64,000 bases of DNA, taken from positions 363,249,302-363,313,301 of the forward strand of contig CM053028.1 of assembly GCA_028564925.1 (NCBI GenBank), read 5' to 3'. This stretch comes from Lithobates sylvaticus (lineage: Eukaryota; Chordata; Amphibia; Anura; Ranidae). This document shows positions 12,380 to 25,441 of the stretch, piece by piece (position 1 is the first letter of the stretch; each line of letters opens with the position of its first letter). The notes beneath the pieces are model-generated. The model saw only the letters and a list, made by a program, of their open reading frames with translations, searched no databases and was not told the DNA's origin. The position numbers and the translations under genes were made by a program.

Positions 12380-12821
12380 TGCCACAACAGTACATTTTTT
12401 TTATATACTTATTATCACTGTGACAGCAATGTTTTGAACTGTCATGAATGGTTTACATTCATAACAGCTAGTGATTACTACTGCTTACTAGTAATCTGCG
12501 ATTGGCTACGGCTAATCACATGGTATAGGGTGCTGTGATTGGCCGAGTGATAGCTGTGGGCCAATCACAGCTTTACAATACTAAGGTACAGCTGTTATGA
12601 ATGAAACCCATTCATAACAGTTGTGTTTACATTGGGATCATGTGATCCCCTGGCAGCTCAAAGCAGCCATGTAACGGGAGCTGCAATCTGCCAAGTCTAG
12701 TGGACAGAGCGGTCGTGGAAGTGACACCCCAGGGGGCACACCAGATGACGTACAGGCACACCACCTTGCCTGCAGCTGCCATCAGCATTAAAACTGCTGT
12801 GGGTGGGTGAAAAGTGGTTAA
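12380..12821. repeat. Ranid ~1 kb repeat (family R), right fragment
   Basis: Ends in AAAAGTGGTTAA. The interior includes palindromes such as GCTGTGATTGGCCGAGTG paired with GGGCCAATCACAGC. It is probably the continuation of the fragment at 9,948-10,140. Confidence 0.45.
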
Positions 12822-14942
12822 AGCAGATCTCCAGCCAAAAATAAGATAAAAATAACAAATAGCTTTGCAATATGCATCTTCAATCCAAAGATTTCTGCCT
12901 CTAGATGTCCCCAGTCTGATGGCCAGCATCATTCAACCCACTTTTCCTGAGCCCAGGTTGTCCTGGACCCACCCACAGGGAGTGTGAAAGGAGAAGCAGC
13001 ACAGTGATGAGCTCACCTGTTACTCTTTCTCCTCCTACCAAAACGCTTCTTCTAAGCACATGAATGGATGGTGTCCTATGTACTGCTTTTTCCTCTCACA
13101 CGCCAGCCATGTTGTACAAAGACTACAAAAGTTTGATACTAGGTCCAATTCTAGCTTGATTGTGCTTAATTTTAAAAATAAAAAATTGTATTAAAGTGTA
13201 TGTACAGCCAAGGCTTTTTTGTTGGTAGAGTAGGAAACAGTTAGAACCCTTGCCAGGTCATTTTTTGTGCTCTCTGTGTACCATTGGGGGGAAATTGAAT
13301 TCTCTTCACTTCCTGTTTCAGAGAAAAAACAGGATGTTAGCGGAAATCTACCAAAGTGAGGAGAATTCCTATGTTAGACAGTTGTCCCCAGAACAAGTTT
13401 CCCCATTAGAAGACTTCCCCTTAACTCTTGCTCTGGGGACAACTCAAAGCTTTCTCGGCAACAATGGCCAGCAGTACAAATAGAGACGTGAATCCTTTGA
13501 CAAAAAGGTTAAACCTTTCCCATGCGATCCAAAAAAAAACAAAAAAACTTTTGCTTACACTTCGTCGATAATAAAGCTGCATTAATTAGTTTCAATCTGA
13601 TCGAGCTGATCAGTTTAAGCACCCCTGTCTGCGGTAAATGGTTTGTCTCATCCCTGTAAACTAATACATTCTGATGGAGAGATTAAGTTTTTGAAAAACA
13701 ACAGACTTGTAGGTGGGATCCATCACAGCGAAAAATTGGTTAACTGGTACACTTGGTACATTCAGCCTGCCCATACATGGTTCGAATCGTGGCCGGTTCC
13801 AACTTAGTGAATCAAGCCTAATGTCTGTTATTATCCCTCTGTAAACATTTCAAAAGAAAGAAGCCGATGCTTACAAGTAGCTGACACAAACGCAATACAT
13901 TATTGCGAAATTTGTATTAGGCAAACAGCCTTTCGAAGGGTCTAATATTCTGTCACATGGGTTAAAAATTTTCCTTTTCTAAAAGGACAATTGAAGAATG
14001 ACTGTTCTGCCTTTCTTTCAGAATTTGATAGATTGGTTTATATATTAGAGGGAGAATGGAGCATACAACCATACAATGACCTCCTTGGACCGAATATATG
14101 GGTCTGTGTAGGAAGACATTACATAGACATCATGACTGACCCATCTTTGTTCTGCATTTCATGATGTAACCCTGCATTTTTCCAAAAACCCAAGGTCCTA
14201 CATGTGAACTAAAATTCTAGCAAGGTCAATAAAATGAATGTAGTAAAGCACAAATGGTAACTGCTTTAGTCAATTCTAGCTTTTTTAAAATAAGGTGCAC
14301 ATAAAAAGAGCATTGCACAGAACAAAAAAAAAATAAATAAAAAAAAAAACGCACAAAAATTTCCCAACACATTTACAAGCAAAATAACATAAATGTGTAA
14401 GCAGCACTGCCTCATCAAGGCCGCTCTATGAAGCGTGGTCTCCAGTCAATGAGAGCCTCCATTTTGTTGGAGCAAAAGGATAAACTAAGGGCAGAACTGC
14501 TGAATAAAGTGAATCTACACCCCCGCCCCCAGAAAAATAAAAAAGTATATATGCTCCCTTTCTGGTCTGATAAATATACACTTGAAAGCATTTTGTTATA
14601 ACTGTTTAAAAAAAAAAAAAAACACTTGCTGATCTTGCCAGAAATCTTATGAGCCGACAACTTCATGTGTTCCCTACCTATTCTGACTCTCATCAATTAC
14701 AAACATTTGTTGTCAGCGATCTCTGAGGACTACAGAACCAGGCTGTGGCCTAGGTTGAGTAGAATAAGAAAAAGGCAGAGTCCAGTAGTCCTGTTTCGGT
14801 GAATGAGTGTTGTCATGCTAGGACTGGAAGTGTGTTACTGGAAGGATAAAATAAAAAATGAGGAAAAAAAAAACCCTTATGCAAGTACCTCATCTAAGGA
14901 CTAGTAGCTGCAGTGTAATACAATTTCGAGTTTAGATATACT
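12822..14942. other. Non-coding; broken MITE ends
   Basis: TTAAAGCAGATCTCCAGCC at 12,818 looks like the left end of a TTAA-type MITE without a visible partner. 13,193-13,500 is a diverged family S copy. 13,745-13,800 matches the palindromic repeat seen at 5,436. A runs lie near 14,325-14,350 and 14,610-14,625. I see no exon. Confidence 0.4.
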
Positions 14943-15535
14943 TTAAAGCTGAACTCCAGGAATTCAGACACTAATGTGCAGGTATACTATGAGGCAAGTT
15001 CAACGAGGTGTATGCCACCTCCTAAACTTCTCTCTTAGACCCCTTTTACACAGGGATGACTGCGGCAGCAGATCCACCTGCTCATCGGTGAACTTCTCCA
15101 GTGAGTAGGCAGATGACAGGTCCGTGGCTGCTTTGCTGATGCAGAGCGGACACAGACACACAGTGCGCTGTTCTCTATGCAGATCGTATGACAGTCGGAT
15201 GGAAAGAGACAGTCCCTTTCCATCCGATCTGCTAAAAGAATAGGGAACAGATTCCCACCTGTGTGTTTTTAGCAAACCGGATGTCGGCAGACATGTCTGT
15301 CCGTTGACATCCGCCGCTCCATAGAGAGCAATGGATGGTCCGATCGGGTCCGCCAATGTGAAAGGGGCCTGTATGGAGCTTCAGGAGGAAAGTTATTGTT
15401 ATATTTCTGGAGCTCAGATGCTGGACCTTATGGTCTCAGCATCTTCAGCTGCAAAGTTGTATCACAAGCAGCTGCTGTGCCCGCCCTCCCCTCCTCCTGC
15501 CTATCCACTGACTGAAGTACTGAGTTCAGCTTTAG
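14943..15535. mobile_element. TTAA-type MITE interrupted by another MITE
   Basis: The left end TTAAAGCTGAACTCCAGG is mirrored by CTGAGTTCAGCTTTAGGG at the right. The right TTAA has decayed to TTAG. The interior is split by the element at 15,038-15,370. Confidence 0.55.
15038..15370. mobile_element. Family G-like MITE nested in a TTAA MITE
   Basis: Ends GACCCCTTTTACACAGGG and AATGTGAAAGGGGCC are imperfect inverted repeats. The interior pairs CATCCGATC and GATCGGA-type words. It is the CCCCTTTCACAC variant also seen at 32,043-32,440 and 33,661-33,884. Confidence 0.55.
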
Positions 15536-15715
15536 GGAATGCCATGACCATCTTACGATCCTTTATATGCCCACTTGAGTGAGTAAATCTGTGGGCCAAG
15601 TGTCCACATTGCAGTTCTTCTTACATCAGTTTGTCAGAATGTGTAAAGCAGGGTAAACACATATCGAAATTTGTCTGGCTCACCAAGAACCAGTTAAATT
15701 TCAAGGTAAGTGTTC

Positions 15716-15885
15716 CACCCAGTCTTGAACAGAAGCCAGTCTAACAACCAGCGTCTGTCAAACAGTCCTGCTAAAAAAAAAAAAAAAACACAAAAAAAAA
15801 AAGCACCCAGTCTTGAACAGAAGCCGGTCTAACAACCAGCGTCTGTCAAACAGTCCTGCTAAAAAAAAAAAAAAAAAAAAAAAAA
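15716..15885. repeat. Tandem duplication of ~70 bp ending in A runs
   Basis: CAGTCTTGAACAGAAGCC through CAGTCCTGCTAAAA occurs twice (15,719-15,773 and 15,808-15,862), each copy followed by a long A run. The copies differ by a single base in the first 55, so the duplication is recent. Confidence 0.85.
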
Positions 15886-16555
15886 TGATCTGTGGGAGAG
15901 ATCTCTGCATTACCCAGCCTGAGTGGCCAACCGTAGATCGTACAACTTTTTATCAACAGGAACCACAAGTTCATACTACCTTTGGTTCAAAGATGGCTAT
16001 GTATACATATCGGAATTTACTTTTAGATTCAAGGAAGAAGTGGAGCATTCACACATTTATATTCAATTCATTTTGCTCAGTGAATGCAAGATGTGCATAG
16101 TTTAACTCACAATAGAGAACTTGCAAGGTATTTGAAATGCTTGCGGCACACAGAATGATGTTGGCTTGCAATGCAGCTGACCCACATACTGAAAGAGCTT
16201 ATCAGCTGGTGAAGAAACTAGAAGCAAGGGTTCAAGCACAGCAAGAGATAGTTCACCATGCACTATAAAAAAGGGGAACTGTACAGTATCTAAAAGAGGT
16301 ATAGGTTTATAGCCAACTGGAGACCCCAGTCTTACTTTAAAGTGGTTCCCTGCATTAAAATATCCCCCCCCCCCCATAATCACCTGAGCTTGATCTCAAT
16401 CCAGCGATTTGCACGAGAACAGCGGCTCTATCCGCTCTCTCCCTCTTCATAGGCTCAGACAGCAACAGGACCTGAGAGGAGGATAAGTGCTGTTCTGGGC
16501 AATGGTTTTGCACGAAGAAGGTACAAAAATTCAAGTGCTCGATATTAATGAGTGT
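15886..16555. other. Non-coding, unclassified
   Basis: No exon, RNA or assignable repeat seen. A C run lies at 16,366-16,376. Confidence 0.35.
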
Positions 16556-17520
16556 TTAACCGCTTGCTGACTAGCCGCCGCAGTTATACTGTGGCAGAAT
16601 GGCATGGGCAGGGGAATTGCCGTCATGTTACGTCGCTCCTTAAGGTGGCCGCTAGGGGCGCACATGCCCACAGCTCGACCCAGGAGCCGATGCGAGTGCC
16701 CATCGGTCTCGATGACCGGGATCTCTGTGTGTAAACAAAGATCCCGGTTCTCTGAGGGGAGAAGTGACATATCGTCTGTTCATACAAAGTATGAACCGCG
16801 ATCTGTCATGTCCCACAGCGAGTCCCCTCCCCCCTTCAGTTAGAACACACTAGGGAACACACATTAACCCCTTGATCACCCCCTAGTGTTAACCCCTTCA
16901 CTGCCAGTGACATTTTTACAGTAATTAATGCATTTTTATAGCACTGATCGCTGTATTAATGCCAATGGTCCCAAAAATGTGTCAAAATTTTCGATGTGTC
17001 CACCATAATGTCGCAGTCCCAATAAAAATAAAAAAAAAAAAAAAATCACAGATCGCGGCCTTTACTAGTAAAAAAAAAAAATAATAATAATAAAATAAAA
17101 ATGCTATAAATCTATCCCTTATTTTGTAGACGCTATAACTTTTGCGCCAAACCAATCAATTTAAGCTTATTCCGATATAAATTACCAAAAATATGTAGAA
17201 GAATACATATCGGCCTAAACTGAGAAAAACATTTGCGTTAAAAAAGTTAAAAATAAAATAAAATTAGGATATTTAGTATAGCAAAAAGTACAAAATATTG
17301 TGTTTTCAAAAATTGTCACTTTTTTGGTTTATAGCGCAAAAAATTAAAAAAATAACTGCAGAGATGATCAAATGCCACCAAAAAAAAGCTCTACTTGTGG
17401 GGAAAAAAAAAAGGACAATTTTGCACGACCGCGCAATTGTCAGTTAAAACGACGCAGTGCCGTATCGAAAAAAGTGCTCGTCAGGAAGGGGGTAAAATCT
17501 TCCAGGGCTGAAGCGGTTAA
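16556..17520. repeat. Ranid ~1 kb repeat (family R), near-complete copy
   Basis: Starts TTAACCGCTTGCTG and ends GGGCTGAAGCGGTTAA, so the tips are inverted repeats. Order of blocks: GC-rich part, short unique part with AACCCCTTGATCACC, A/T-rich part with ACTTTTGCG.AAACCAATC and TATGTAGAAGAATAC, then GACAATTTTGCAC and GACGCAGTGCCGTATC. Other copies: 21,615-22,419, 25,904-26,210, 29,965-30,983 (reverse), 42,969-43,388, 50,370-51,350, 56,156-57,600, 57,601-57,853. It looks like a non-autonomous DNA element, but no target duplication is clear. Confidence 0.7.
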
Positions 17521-18117
17521 CCCAGTATAGAGGTACCTACATCCTAAAACACGACTATATTGGGAAAGAGTAAGAGGGGCAACACTTGGGTAAGTGCCAG
17601 ATTAGCCACTATTTCTAGCAACTATTTACCCTTATAATTTTGCTGCTCTTTTGAGAAATCAATAATATCTACTCATTATTGGTATTACTTTGTACACTTT
17701 TTGTTTTGTTGTAGAACTTTTCTCCCTCATTATACTCCTGAAGATGCAGGTTTCCACTTTCCATGAAACACGTAGAGGCTGGCTGACTATCTCCTTTATG
17801 AATTAAAATCTCTTTGGTGAGAGTTGGCACTACCTTTGTGGGTGTAGTACAGCCATATATAAAAAGGATCTTTTATCCTTATGTAATTTTTTAGTAAAAA
17901 AAAAAAAAAAAAAAAAATGCATAAAAAAACTCAACACTGCATTTTTGATGCGTTCTTGCCGCGTTTTCATGTAATGCATTTCATCTGGGAGGGGCGTTTT
18001 TTGCTGTGGTTTGCCAAATATGCACCAAAAATGCAGCAAGCAGGATTTTTAACATCGCTTTAAAAAGGTGCCGATAATGGCCAACAATAAATTCATATTC
18101 ATTTAAAATTCTTGTTA
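17521..18117. other. Non-coding, unclassified repeat-like
   Basis: Contains CTCCTGAAGATGCAGG ... CATGAAACACGTAGAGG, a motif arrangement seen in dispersed frog repeats, and an A run at 17,897-17,918. No exon is seen. Confidence 0.35.
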
Positions 18118-18443
18118 TTAAAGCAGTGGTAAACCCTCAAGGGTTTTCAACTGCTGTAAATCAAATACACGGGAGCCGGGGGCAGGGCCGAGTTCTGCTG
18201 TCTGTGTCAATGGACATAGCAGCATGACTCGGGAGTGTGCCCACACGGGCGCTCCCATGGAAAGCGTCTCTCCGTGGGGGCACGCGATGAAGAGGAGGAG
18301 CCAGGAGCACCACCGGGACACCTCAGAAAAGGGGGATTGGGGCTGCTCTGTGCTAAAACCCTTGCACAGGAGCAGTAAAGTATGACATGTTTGTTATTTT
18401 CCAAAAAAAACAAAACAAAAAAAACCCTTTACAATCACTTTAA
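18118..18443. mobile_element. piggyBac-like MITE, family H (TTAA flanks)
   Basis: TTAA at 18,118-18,121 and 18,440-18,443 flank a 318-bp unit with inverted ends (AGCAGTGGTAAACCC and CTTTACAATCACT). A related truncated copy lies at 4,480-4,920 and an end fragment at 50,311-50,335. It is non-coding. Confidence 0.6.
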
Positions 18444-18468
18444 TTAAAAAATCTAATATAAATGCAAT

Positions 18469-18478
18469 TATATATATA

Positions 18479-18509
<31 letters not shown>

Positions 18510-18552
18510 AGATATAGATATAGATATAGATATAGATATATATATATATATA
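18469..18552. repeat. (TA)n / (TAGATA)n microsatellite
   Basis: TA repeats flank a block of about eight TAGATA hexamers. Confidence 0.95.
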
Positions 18553-19612
18553 AATACATGGCTCTCCCACTGCCTGAGCGGACAAACACGACTCTGTTCC
18601 CCCAAAGTCCACTGTTAAAACTCTGCTAAAACCCAAAACTCTCAGTGGTGTTTACTGCTGACACCCACATCACTACAGGAGACAGCAAGTACAAGGAAGT
18701 TGTCAAAAAGGAGCCAGTGAGAGCCGTGGGGGACCAAGGACTTCAACATGGATTCCCAGTAGACTTCGGGGAATTAATTTGCGAACAAGAAACAATCTGA
18801 CAGGGGAAGAAAGCAAAGTTAGCGGGGAGAAATTAGAAAAGTGATTTCTTCAGTTTGCGGCTTCTTTTACTAACCAATTGCAAGCTGGGAATAGGGACAG
18901 GGCCAAGTTGTTTTACCTCAAGTAGAACTAAACTTTAAAGCGGAACCTTCCATCATTTCTTCACCTTTCAATATATTAAATCTTCTGCCCTTGTTGTTTT
19001 AACTTTGGATAGTAAAACATTTTTTTTCTGCCAGTAAATACCTTATACAGCCCACTTCCTGTTTCTTGTCTGCTCATTAGCCTAGGCTTATGACATCATG
19101 CACAGATCTTTCTCCGGGAAGGGAGGGGGGGCGAGTCATAAGAGGGCCAATGAGAGCTGAAGGGCTGCAGAGCTGGGGGTGTGCCTGTGCGTGTCTTTGT
19201 AAATCCAGGAAGTAAACAGGCAGCAGCTTCAGCTGCCCACAGTAAAATTATTGTAGCCAGACTCAGTCGAGGGAGATTTCTGCAGCATATTTGGCAAGTA
19301 CAGAATCTCAGTATATATAAAATATTACGCAAAATGGTTGGAGGGAAGCTTCAGAATGGCAAAGATGTTTTTTATTACAAATTATGTGAGCAGACTGCAG
19401 TTCCTCTAAGAAAAAAAAGTAGCTGGGTGTCAATTTAAAAAACAAAGGTAAAAAAAGAACACGCGATGTGAACAGAAAAGGCAAATGACCAGCTCTCCGT
19501 AAATCAAGGAGCTTTCTCTGCTCCAATGCCTCATCCCATTCATAACAACTGGGCTGAAAAGTGCATATTGAAGTGCAGTAACATCAAAAAAGCAATGTCT
19601 ATTCTTTGTTAA
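18553..19612. other. Non-coding; TTAA-type MITE fragment
   Basis: TTAAAGCGGAACCTTCC at about 18,936 is a typical left end of a TTAA-type MITE. The sequence to about 19,290 fits a MITE body, but no matching right end was found. No exon is seen. Confidence 0.4.
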
Positions 19613-20122
19613 TTAAAGCGGAGTTCCTCTTAAAAAAAATAAGTCAGCAGCCGCAGTATTTATTGCTGCTGACTTTAAATATTATTTTTTTTATTTTTTT
19701 TTAAGTGGAACTCCTCTTTTAATAGTCGGACACTTACCTGTCCCGCGGTCCAGCGATGCGAGGAAATGAAGCCCCGCTTGTCTCCCCCTCCTCTCTGTGG
19801 CGCCGGTATTGTCACTGTGGGCGCCTGGCTGTGGCTTCACAGCCGGGCACGCACTGCGCATGCTCGAGCTGCACGGCGCACTGTGACTGGCCGGGTAATC
19901 ATCTGGGACCTGTGACGTGTCCCAGGCGATTGCCGATAGGGAGGGGGAGAGGTGATCCTTCTTTCACCGCCGCGGTGTCCCGGGAGGAAGTGGGAACTGG
20001 AACCCTCTAAAAAGAGGGTTTCCGCTTCCCACCCAAAAAAATGACATGCCAAAAGTGGCATGTCAGGGGGGTCACCTTACCTTAAAGCGAAAGTTCCATT
20101 CTTGGGTGGAACTCAGCTTTAA
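19613..20122. mobile_element. piggyBac-like MITE, family B (TTAA flanks)
   Basis: TTAA at 19,613-19,616 and 20,119-20,122. Ends are AGCGGAGTTCC and GGTGGAACTCAGCT. Inside is GTCAGCAGCCGCAGTATTTA...GCTGCTGAC, the same block as in the copy at 59,147-59,624. The GC-rich middle contains a ...GCGCATGC... core like other members. Open frames across it are accidental. Confidence 0.65.
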
Positions 20123-21614
20123 GGAGCCTCTCAGTTTTCCAAGTCACTCTACATTAAACGGGATTGCCTTATTTTTTTTATTGAAAAAAAAATTTATTCA
20201 TTTTTTTCACCCCCTGTTCAGGGTTGAGCGTCACCTGCAAAAGAGACAAGTGTGGCCATCTGCTGTTTAACAAGCTACAGGTATCGCACCCATGGCATAC
20301 GTAAACACCTCTCCACTGCTTTTGCAACTAAAAAGGTGGGGGGCAGGAGTTTACCACCACATGGTCTTAACACCCTCAACCTTTTATGTAAGCCTTAGGG
20401 GGAAATTACAAAGACTGGGGTAGACAGAATTTGTAGCGCATAGTAGCCAATCAGCTTCTAGTTACAGCTTGTTCAGTTAAGCTTTGAAAATGAAAGCTAT
20501 TAGCTGACTTGTCACATTGAGTTTACACAGGACTTCCTTTCCTAACAGTCATGAGGAAGCAAAAAAGGAAAAAACATTTGATGCTGGGAAAGGGGGCAAT
20601 AAACGTAACCAGTATTTGCAAAGCACAGGTTCAGTGAAAATATTGACTTATAATATATCTATTCCTTCCACAGAAAAAGAAAAGCATAACACCATAATTT
20701 ACTTGGAGGTATTGACAGCCAGAACGATAAGACATTGACATGGTCAACATTCAAGCCTGTGGCTCCCGTTGCTTCCTGTCTGTAGACATAGCAACAAGGG
20801 TAAATGTGCAAGAAGGAAAAAAAGAAGTGGTCACCCAAACTCTTATGGTTTCTTTTCTTTGACATACAATTCACCTACTGATACATTTTAACAATATACT
20901 TAGCAATACCAACTCTTGCCAAGTTTTTATTTTCTGTCATTTCTGCTCTTCTCTGAACGACTCCAAAATAAACATATTGTAGTCAGCAAGCCCAACATCA
21001 TGACATATGTTAATATAAGTAGGGGAAACAAAAACGCAAGCCCTCAAGAAGGAAAAAATATGACCTCTGAGCATCAGATGCCCTGCAAATGTTTGTTCCT
21101 CTGCATTTCATTTGCAGGGCACGGTGCTCTGTTACAGTTAAAACTGTCTTCTCAGCCCATTTCCCCCTCTTACTGTATACACAGAGATCATAATATATGC
21201 AAACCTGAGAGAACGGTCATCAAATGACAGGCCGAGAGAAAGCAGCTTTATGAAAATAGATGTGAAAAAAAACGCATAGCAGTATTTGCATCTACAATGC
21301 CATGTAAAAGGAATGGTGCTTAAAATTGCAACCCTTTCCTAGTTTATGTTTAGGGTGTTCTCAATTCTTTGCAAAATAAACATTTTAAAGTATAACTAAA
21401 GGCAAACCTTGTTTTCTAGTTTTGTACAGAGTGGAGATGGATTAGAATACCCGTCGGGATTTTGTTATGCTAAAGCCTGGTAAAAAAAGTCCTGCAAGCA
21501 GCATCTTTGGGGCGGTGCGGGAGCGGTGTATGTACTGCCCCTGCTATTGAAATCAATGGGCATCGCTGCCGAAGTCCCTGCAAAGCGCTTTGGCAGCGGC
21601 ACTTTTCACCCCTT
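20123..21614. other. Non-coding; broken P, S and G fragments
   Basis: 20,400-20,490 resembles one arm of MITE family P (GTAGCCAATCAGCTTCTAG). 21,385-21,460 resembles the start of family S. 21,480-21,610 resembles the inside of the CCCCTTTCACAC variant of family G (GCAGCATCTTTGGGGCGGTG). I see no exon. Confidence 0.4.
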
Positions 21615-22419
<805 letters not shown>

Positions 22420-22451
22420 ATCTGATTTTCTTTTTTTATCAAATTTATTTT

Positions 22452-22795
22452 AAAGCGGTTATGCACTCTGTAAAAAATTTTTTTTTTTTGTTGTGACGGA
22501 ATAAAAAGGATGCTTACCTTTATTGGGGGACTCACCTGTTCCATCTTCCATCTCGATCGCCGCCGGTTTTCGTCCGATGAAGTTCCTCGTCGTCTTCTTT
22601 TGTGCTGGGGGCCATCTTGCCTGTGGGCATGTGAAACACCCATAGGAACTTTAGATGGCCCAGCATGCACCGCCGTTACTCGCGCGTGCGCAGTAACGGC
22701 ACATCTGCCGACATCTCACGAGATTTCGGCAGATGTGGCCGAAATCTCGGGAGATTTCGGATGCTCTGTGCTGGAAATGAAATGTGACGTTTGTG
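22452..22795. mobile_element. TTAA-type MITE, left part
   Basis: TTAAAGCGGTTATGCACTC at 22,451 is mirrored by GGTGCAGAACCGCTTTTTTAA ending near 24,061, so this may be the left end of an element whose right end lies 1.6 kb away. The internal GC-rich palindrome CGAGATTTCGGCAGATGTGG / CCGAAATCTCGGGAG lies at 22,718-22,760. Confidence 0.5.
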
Positions 22796-23755
22796 TTTGA
22801 AAGTTTTTGGAATTGACTGTTGTGTTTGTGAATGTTTGTGCTTTTGATGATTCTGGAATTTTCTCTTCTGTGAAGTTTTTTTGATGTGAATGTAAATCTC
22901 TTGTGAACTTGCTGATGTTTTTTGAAGTGTTTGTGATGTCTGTTTTGTGTGTTGTCTGTTTGTCTTTTTGAGTTTGGTTTTCTTTTGCTGTTTGCCCTTG
23001 TTTGAATGCTGAAGTGGTTGTGTTGAATTGAAATTGCTCTGTGATGTTGCTTGATTTTTGGTTCTGCTGTGCCTTTCTTATGTGATTTTCTGTTGAGTGT
23101 TTCGGCCTTGATTGTGAAATTGTGATGTTCTTGTCTTGTGATTTGTTCTGCCTTGTCTTGTTGTGTGATGTTCTGCTGTTGTTGTTGCTGAACTTGATGA
23201 CTCTGAATATTCCCTCTCTCCTGCTGTTTTTTTTCTGTGTTTGTGATTGCTGATATGTGTTTTTGAATTTGGGTGAACTTGAACTTTGATATCGATGAAT
23301 GCTTGAAGCTCTGTGTTTTTTTGATTTTCTGTTTGTATTTCTTTTCTGCTCTTGCTTTGATATTGTGTGCTCTTTGTGACTTTTGATTTTGTCTGACTTG
23401 ATTCTTGTTTTTGAAAAATCTTTTCTCTTGATTTGTGAATTGCTTTGAGTTTGAAGTGTGATTGCGGACTCTTTTTGACTGTTTTATTGACTGTGATTTC
23501 TGTTTGTGGGTGAGTTTCTGAAGTGTACTTTCTGTTGATTCTGTTGTGTTTTGAACTGTTGAGTTTGTATGATCTTTGTGATTGTTATCTTGAATTCTGT
23601 TTGCGCTGTTTTTGTTGACTTCATTGCTGTGCCTGATGTTTGATGATCTGTGCTTCTGAAGTGGTTTGCTTTTCTGCTCTCTTGTTTGATCCTGGTTGCT
23701 TGATCTGTTGAAAAATTTCTCTGTGGATCTTTTGTCTGCTGAATCATGCTTGACT
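22796..23755. repeat. ~960-bp T/G-rich, A-poor low-complexity tract
   Basis: Strongly strand-asymmetric: the plus strand is mostly T and G with few A, built from degenerate words such as TTGTGA, TGATG, TTCTG and TTTTGAA, without a fixed period. The minus strand therefore reads as Lys/Gln/Thr/Asn-rich peptides over short distances (longest open run ~87 codons, 23,484-23,747). I see no domain and no splice context, so I do not call a gene. It lies between the two direct repeats described at 22,342 and 23,768. Confidence 0.7.
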
Positions 23756-23767
23756 ACACCAGATCCC

Positions 23768-23883
23768 TTAAAGCGACGCAGTGCTGTATCCCTAAAAATG
23801 ACCTGGTCATTAAGGGGTAAAACCTTCCGGGGCTGAAGTGGTTAAATCTGATTTTCTTTTTTATCAAATTTATTATTTTAAAG
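23768..23883. repeat. Direct repeat, right copy (pair with 22,342-22,455)
   Basis: Near-identical to the left copy, including both the family R end (CTGAAGTGGTTAA) and the following ATCTGATTTTC segment. It is followed by a GC-rich stretch (GACCCCGCCCGCCCGCCGCCG), not by the sequence that follows the left copy. Confidence 0.9.
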
Positions 23884-24061
23884 ATCGACGCAGAGACCCC
23901 GCCCGCCCGCCGCCGCAGAGAGAGAAGACCGGAAGTCTTCAATTACAAGGTAAGTAAAAAAAAAAAAAAAAAAAAAAAAAACATTTCATTTAGTACTCTT
24001 TGCCTGATTTGGAAGGCAAAGAGATTTACTAAATGAAATGGGTGCAGAACCGCTTTTTTAA
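23884..24061. mobile_element. TTAA-type MITE, right part with hairpin
   Basis: Contains a hairpin (arms 23,982-24,004 and 24,017-24,041 around TTTAGTA / TACTAAA) and ends with GGTGCAGAACCGCT before TTTTTTAA. The end mirrors the start near 22,452. Confidence 0.5.
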
Positions 24062-25409
24062 TAGATTTTTACTCCAAAAGCATTTTATCTAAAAGGTTAG
24101 TTTTCTATTTGTTTTTTCAAAGATATTTTGTTTATGCACTTCAGCTACTAAACATTGATATTTAAGCAAATACAAGACTATGTAATATAATGTTATTGTT
24201 TTAATTAAATAAAAGAATTTGAGTAGTTCAACTATGTGCGATTAACCCATTAACCTAAAATTGGTTCTGATATTGCCGTTTTACTAACCTAACAGCTTAT
24301 TATTCCAAGGCTGGTTTCACACTGGGGCGGTGCAGGCGCCGGCGATAAAGCGGTGCTATTTTTATCTGAAAAAGGGTTAAAACCGCCTGCAAAGCGCTGC
24401 TGCAGCAGCGCTATGCCCCATTGATTTCATACTGTAACGTAGGCGTTCCTAACTCAAATGAAATAGTAGGATGAATTGAGAGTAGAAATGAGCTTGGGTA
24501 TCCTCATCTCAGACTGAAGCTCATAAATGGCAGTTTTTGGGAGTCTTGGGGATTTATTTTTATTTATTTTTTTAACTCCACTCTATGTTATCCTATGTGT
24601 CCATGCACACATGGACGTTTATCAGCAGTGGAATTTATGGGCTGTTGTCTGAATGCCCTAAAATCGCGTGCAGGAGCTGTTTTTCTGACCACAAAAAAAA
24701 GCTTAAAAAAATAAATAAATAAACTTTAAAAATGTGCATAAATGCTGATAAACGCTCAAAAACATGGCTCACCAGCATTTAACGTTTTTGATCCATTGAG
24801 AAAAAAAAATAAAAATTCTTAAAAAAATAAAAACATGGAAAAATGCTAAAGACGCTAATAACGCTATTGCAAAAATGTTGAAAAAACGTTGAAAGACTCA
24901 CTGGCGTTTTTATAATGTTATTTTAACGTCCAGTGTGCATGGAGTCTAAAAATTTGCACTTTACTTTTATTCCACTCCAAACTGGTCGTTCCAATCCAGC
25001 GGCTCACATAAACAAAAAGGTGGACTGTGGGGTGGAAGAGACCTGGCCTCCAGCTTATTGAAGCAGTAAAAAAAGAAAGTTCAAAAGGACACCCAAGTTA
25101 ATCTCTAGACAGGAACTAGTCATTTGGAATGGCGGGCAGAATAATCTGCCCACTTTTCCTAATCAAACCACACACGAGGCAAAATGCGCAAGGAATGTTT
25201 GGGTGCCATTCATTCTTAAGGGCACTCCAAATGCGATGCGATTGAGCTGCGACTGTCACGCTACAAAAATACCTCTTGAAGCTCATTGCCCAAAAAGGTG
25301 CAGGAGCTTTTTTGGAGAGACAAATGTGCATAGGGCACCCCCTTTCAAATGAACTGGTTGCCCTATGCTCGACACATGAAAACGCGTGTAAATTGCGCTG
25401 TGAGCGCCT
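24062..25409. other. Non-coding with two MITE-like segments
   Basis: 24,308-24,430 is the left part of a family G element (AGGCTGGTTTCACACTGG). 24,597-24,951 is a palindromic unit (GTCCATGCACACATGGACG at the left, ACGTCCAGTGTGCATGGAG at the right) with a very A-rich interior. Nothing gene-like is seen. Confidence 0.4.
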
Positions 25410-25441
25410 GATTGGACAAGGTAAAGCGTGATGTCACCACC
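25410..25441. repeat. 32-bp direct repeat, copy 1
   Basis: The string beginning GATTGGACAAGGTAAAGCG and ending GATGTCACCACC occurs here and at 26,455-26,486, with no mismatch over at least 31 bp. Confidence 0.9.

Noticed and set aside
23898-23950. Possible exon end (GC-rich, ...TTACAAG|GTAAGT)
   Set aside because: It lies inside a MITE between the direct repeat and a hairpin, has no open frame of note upstream and is followed by an A run. The donor-like match is probably chance.
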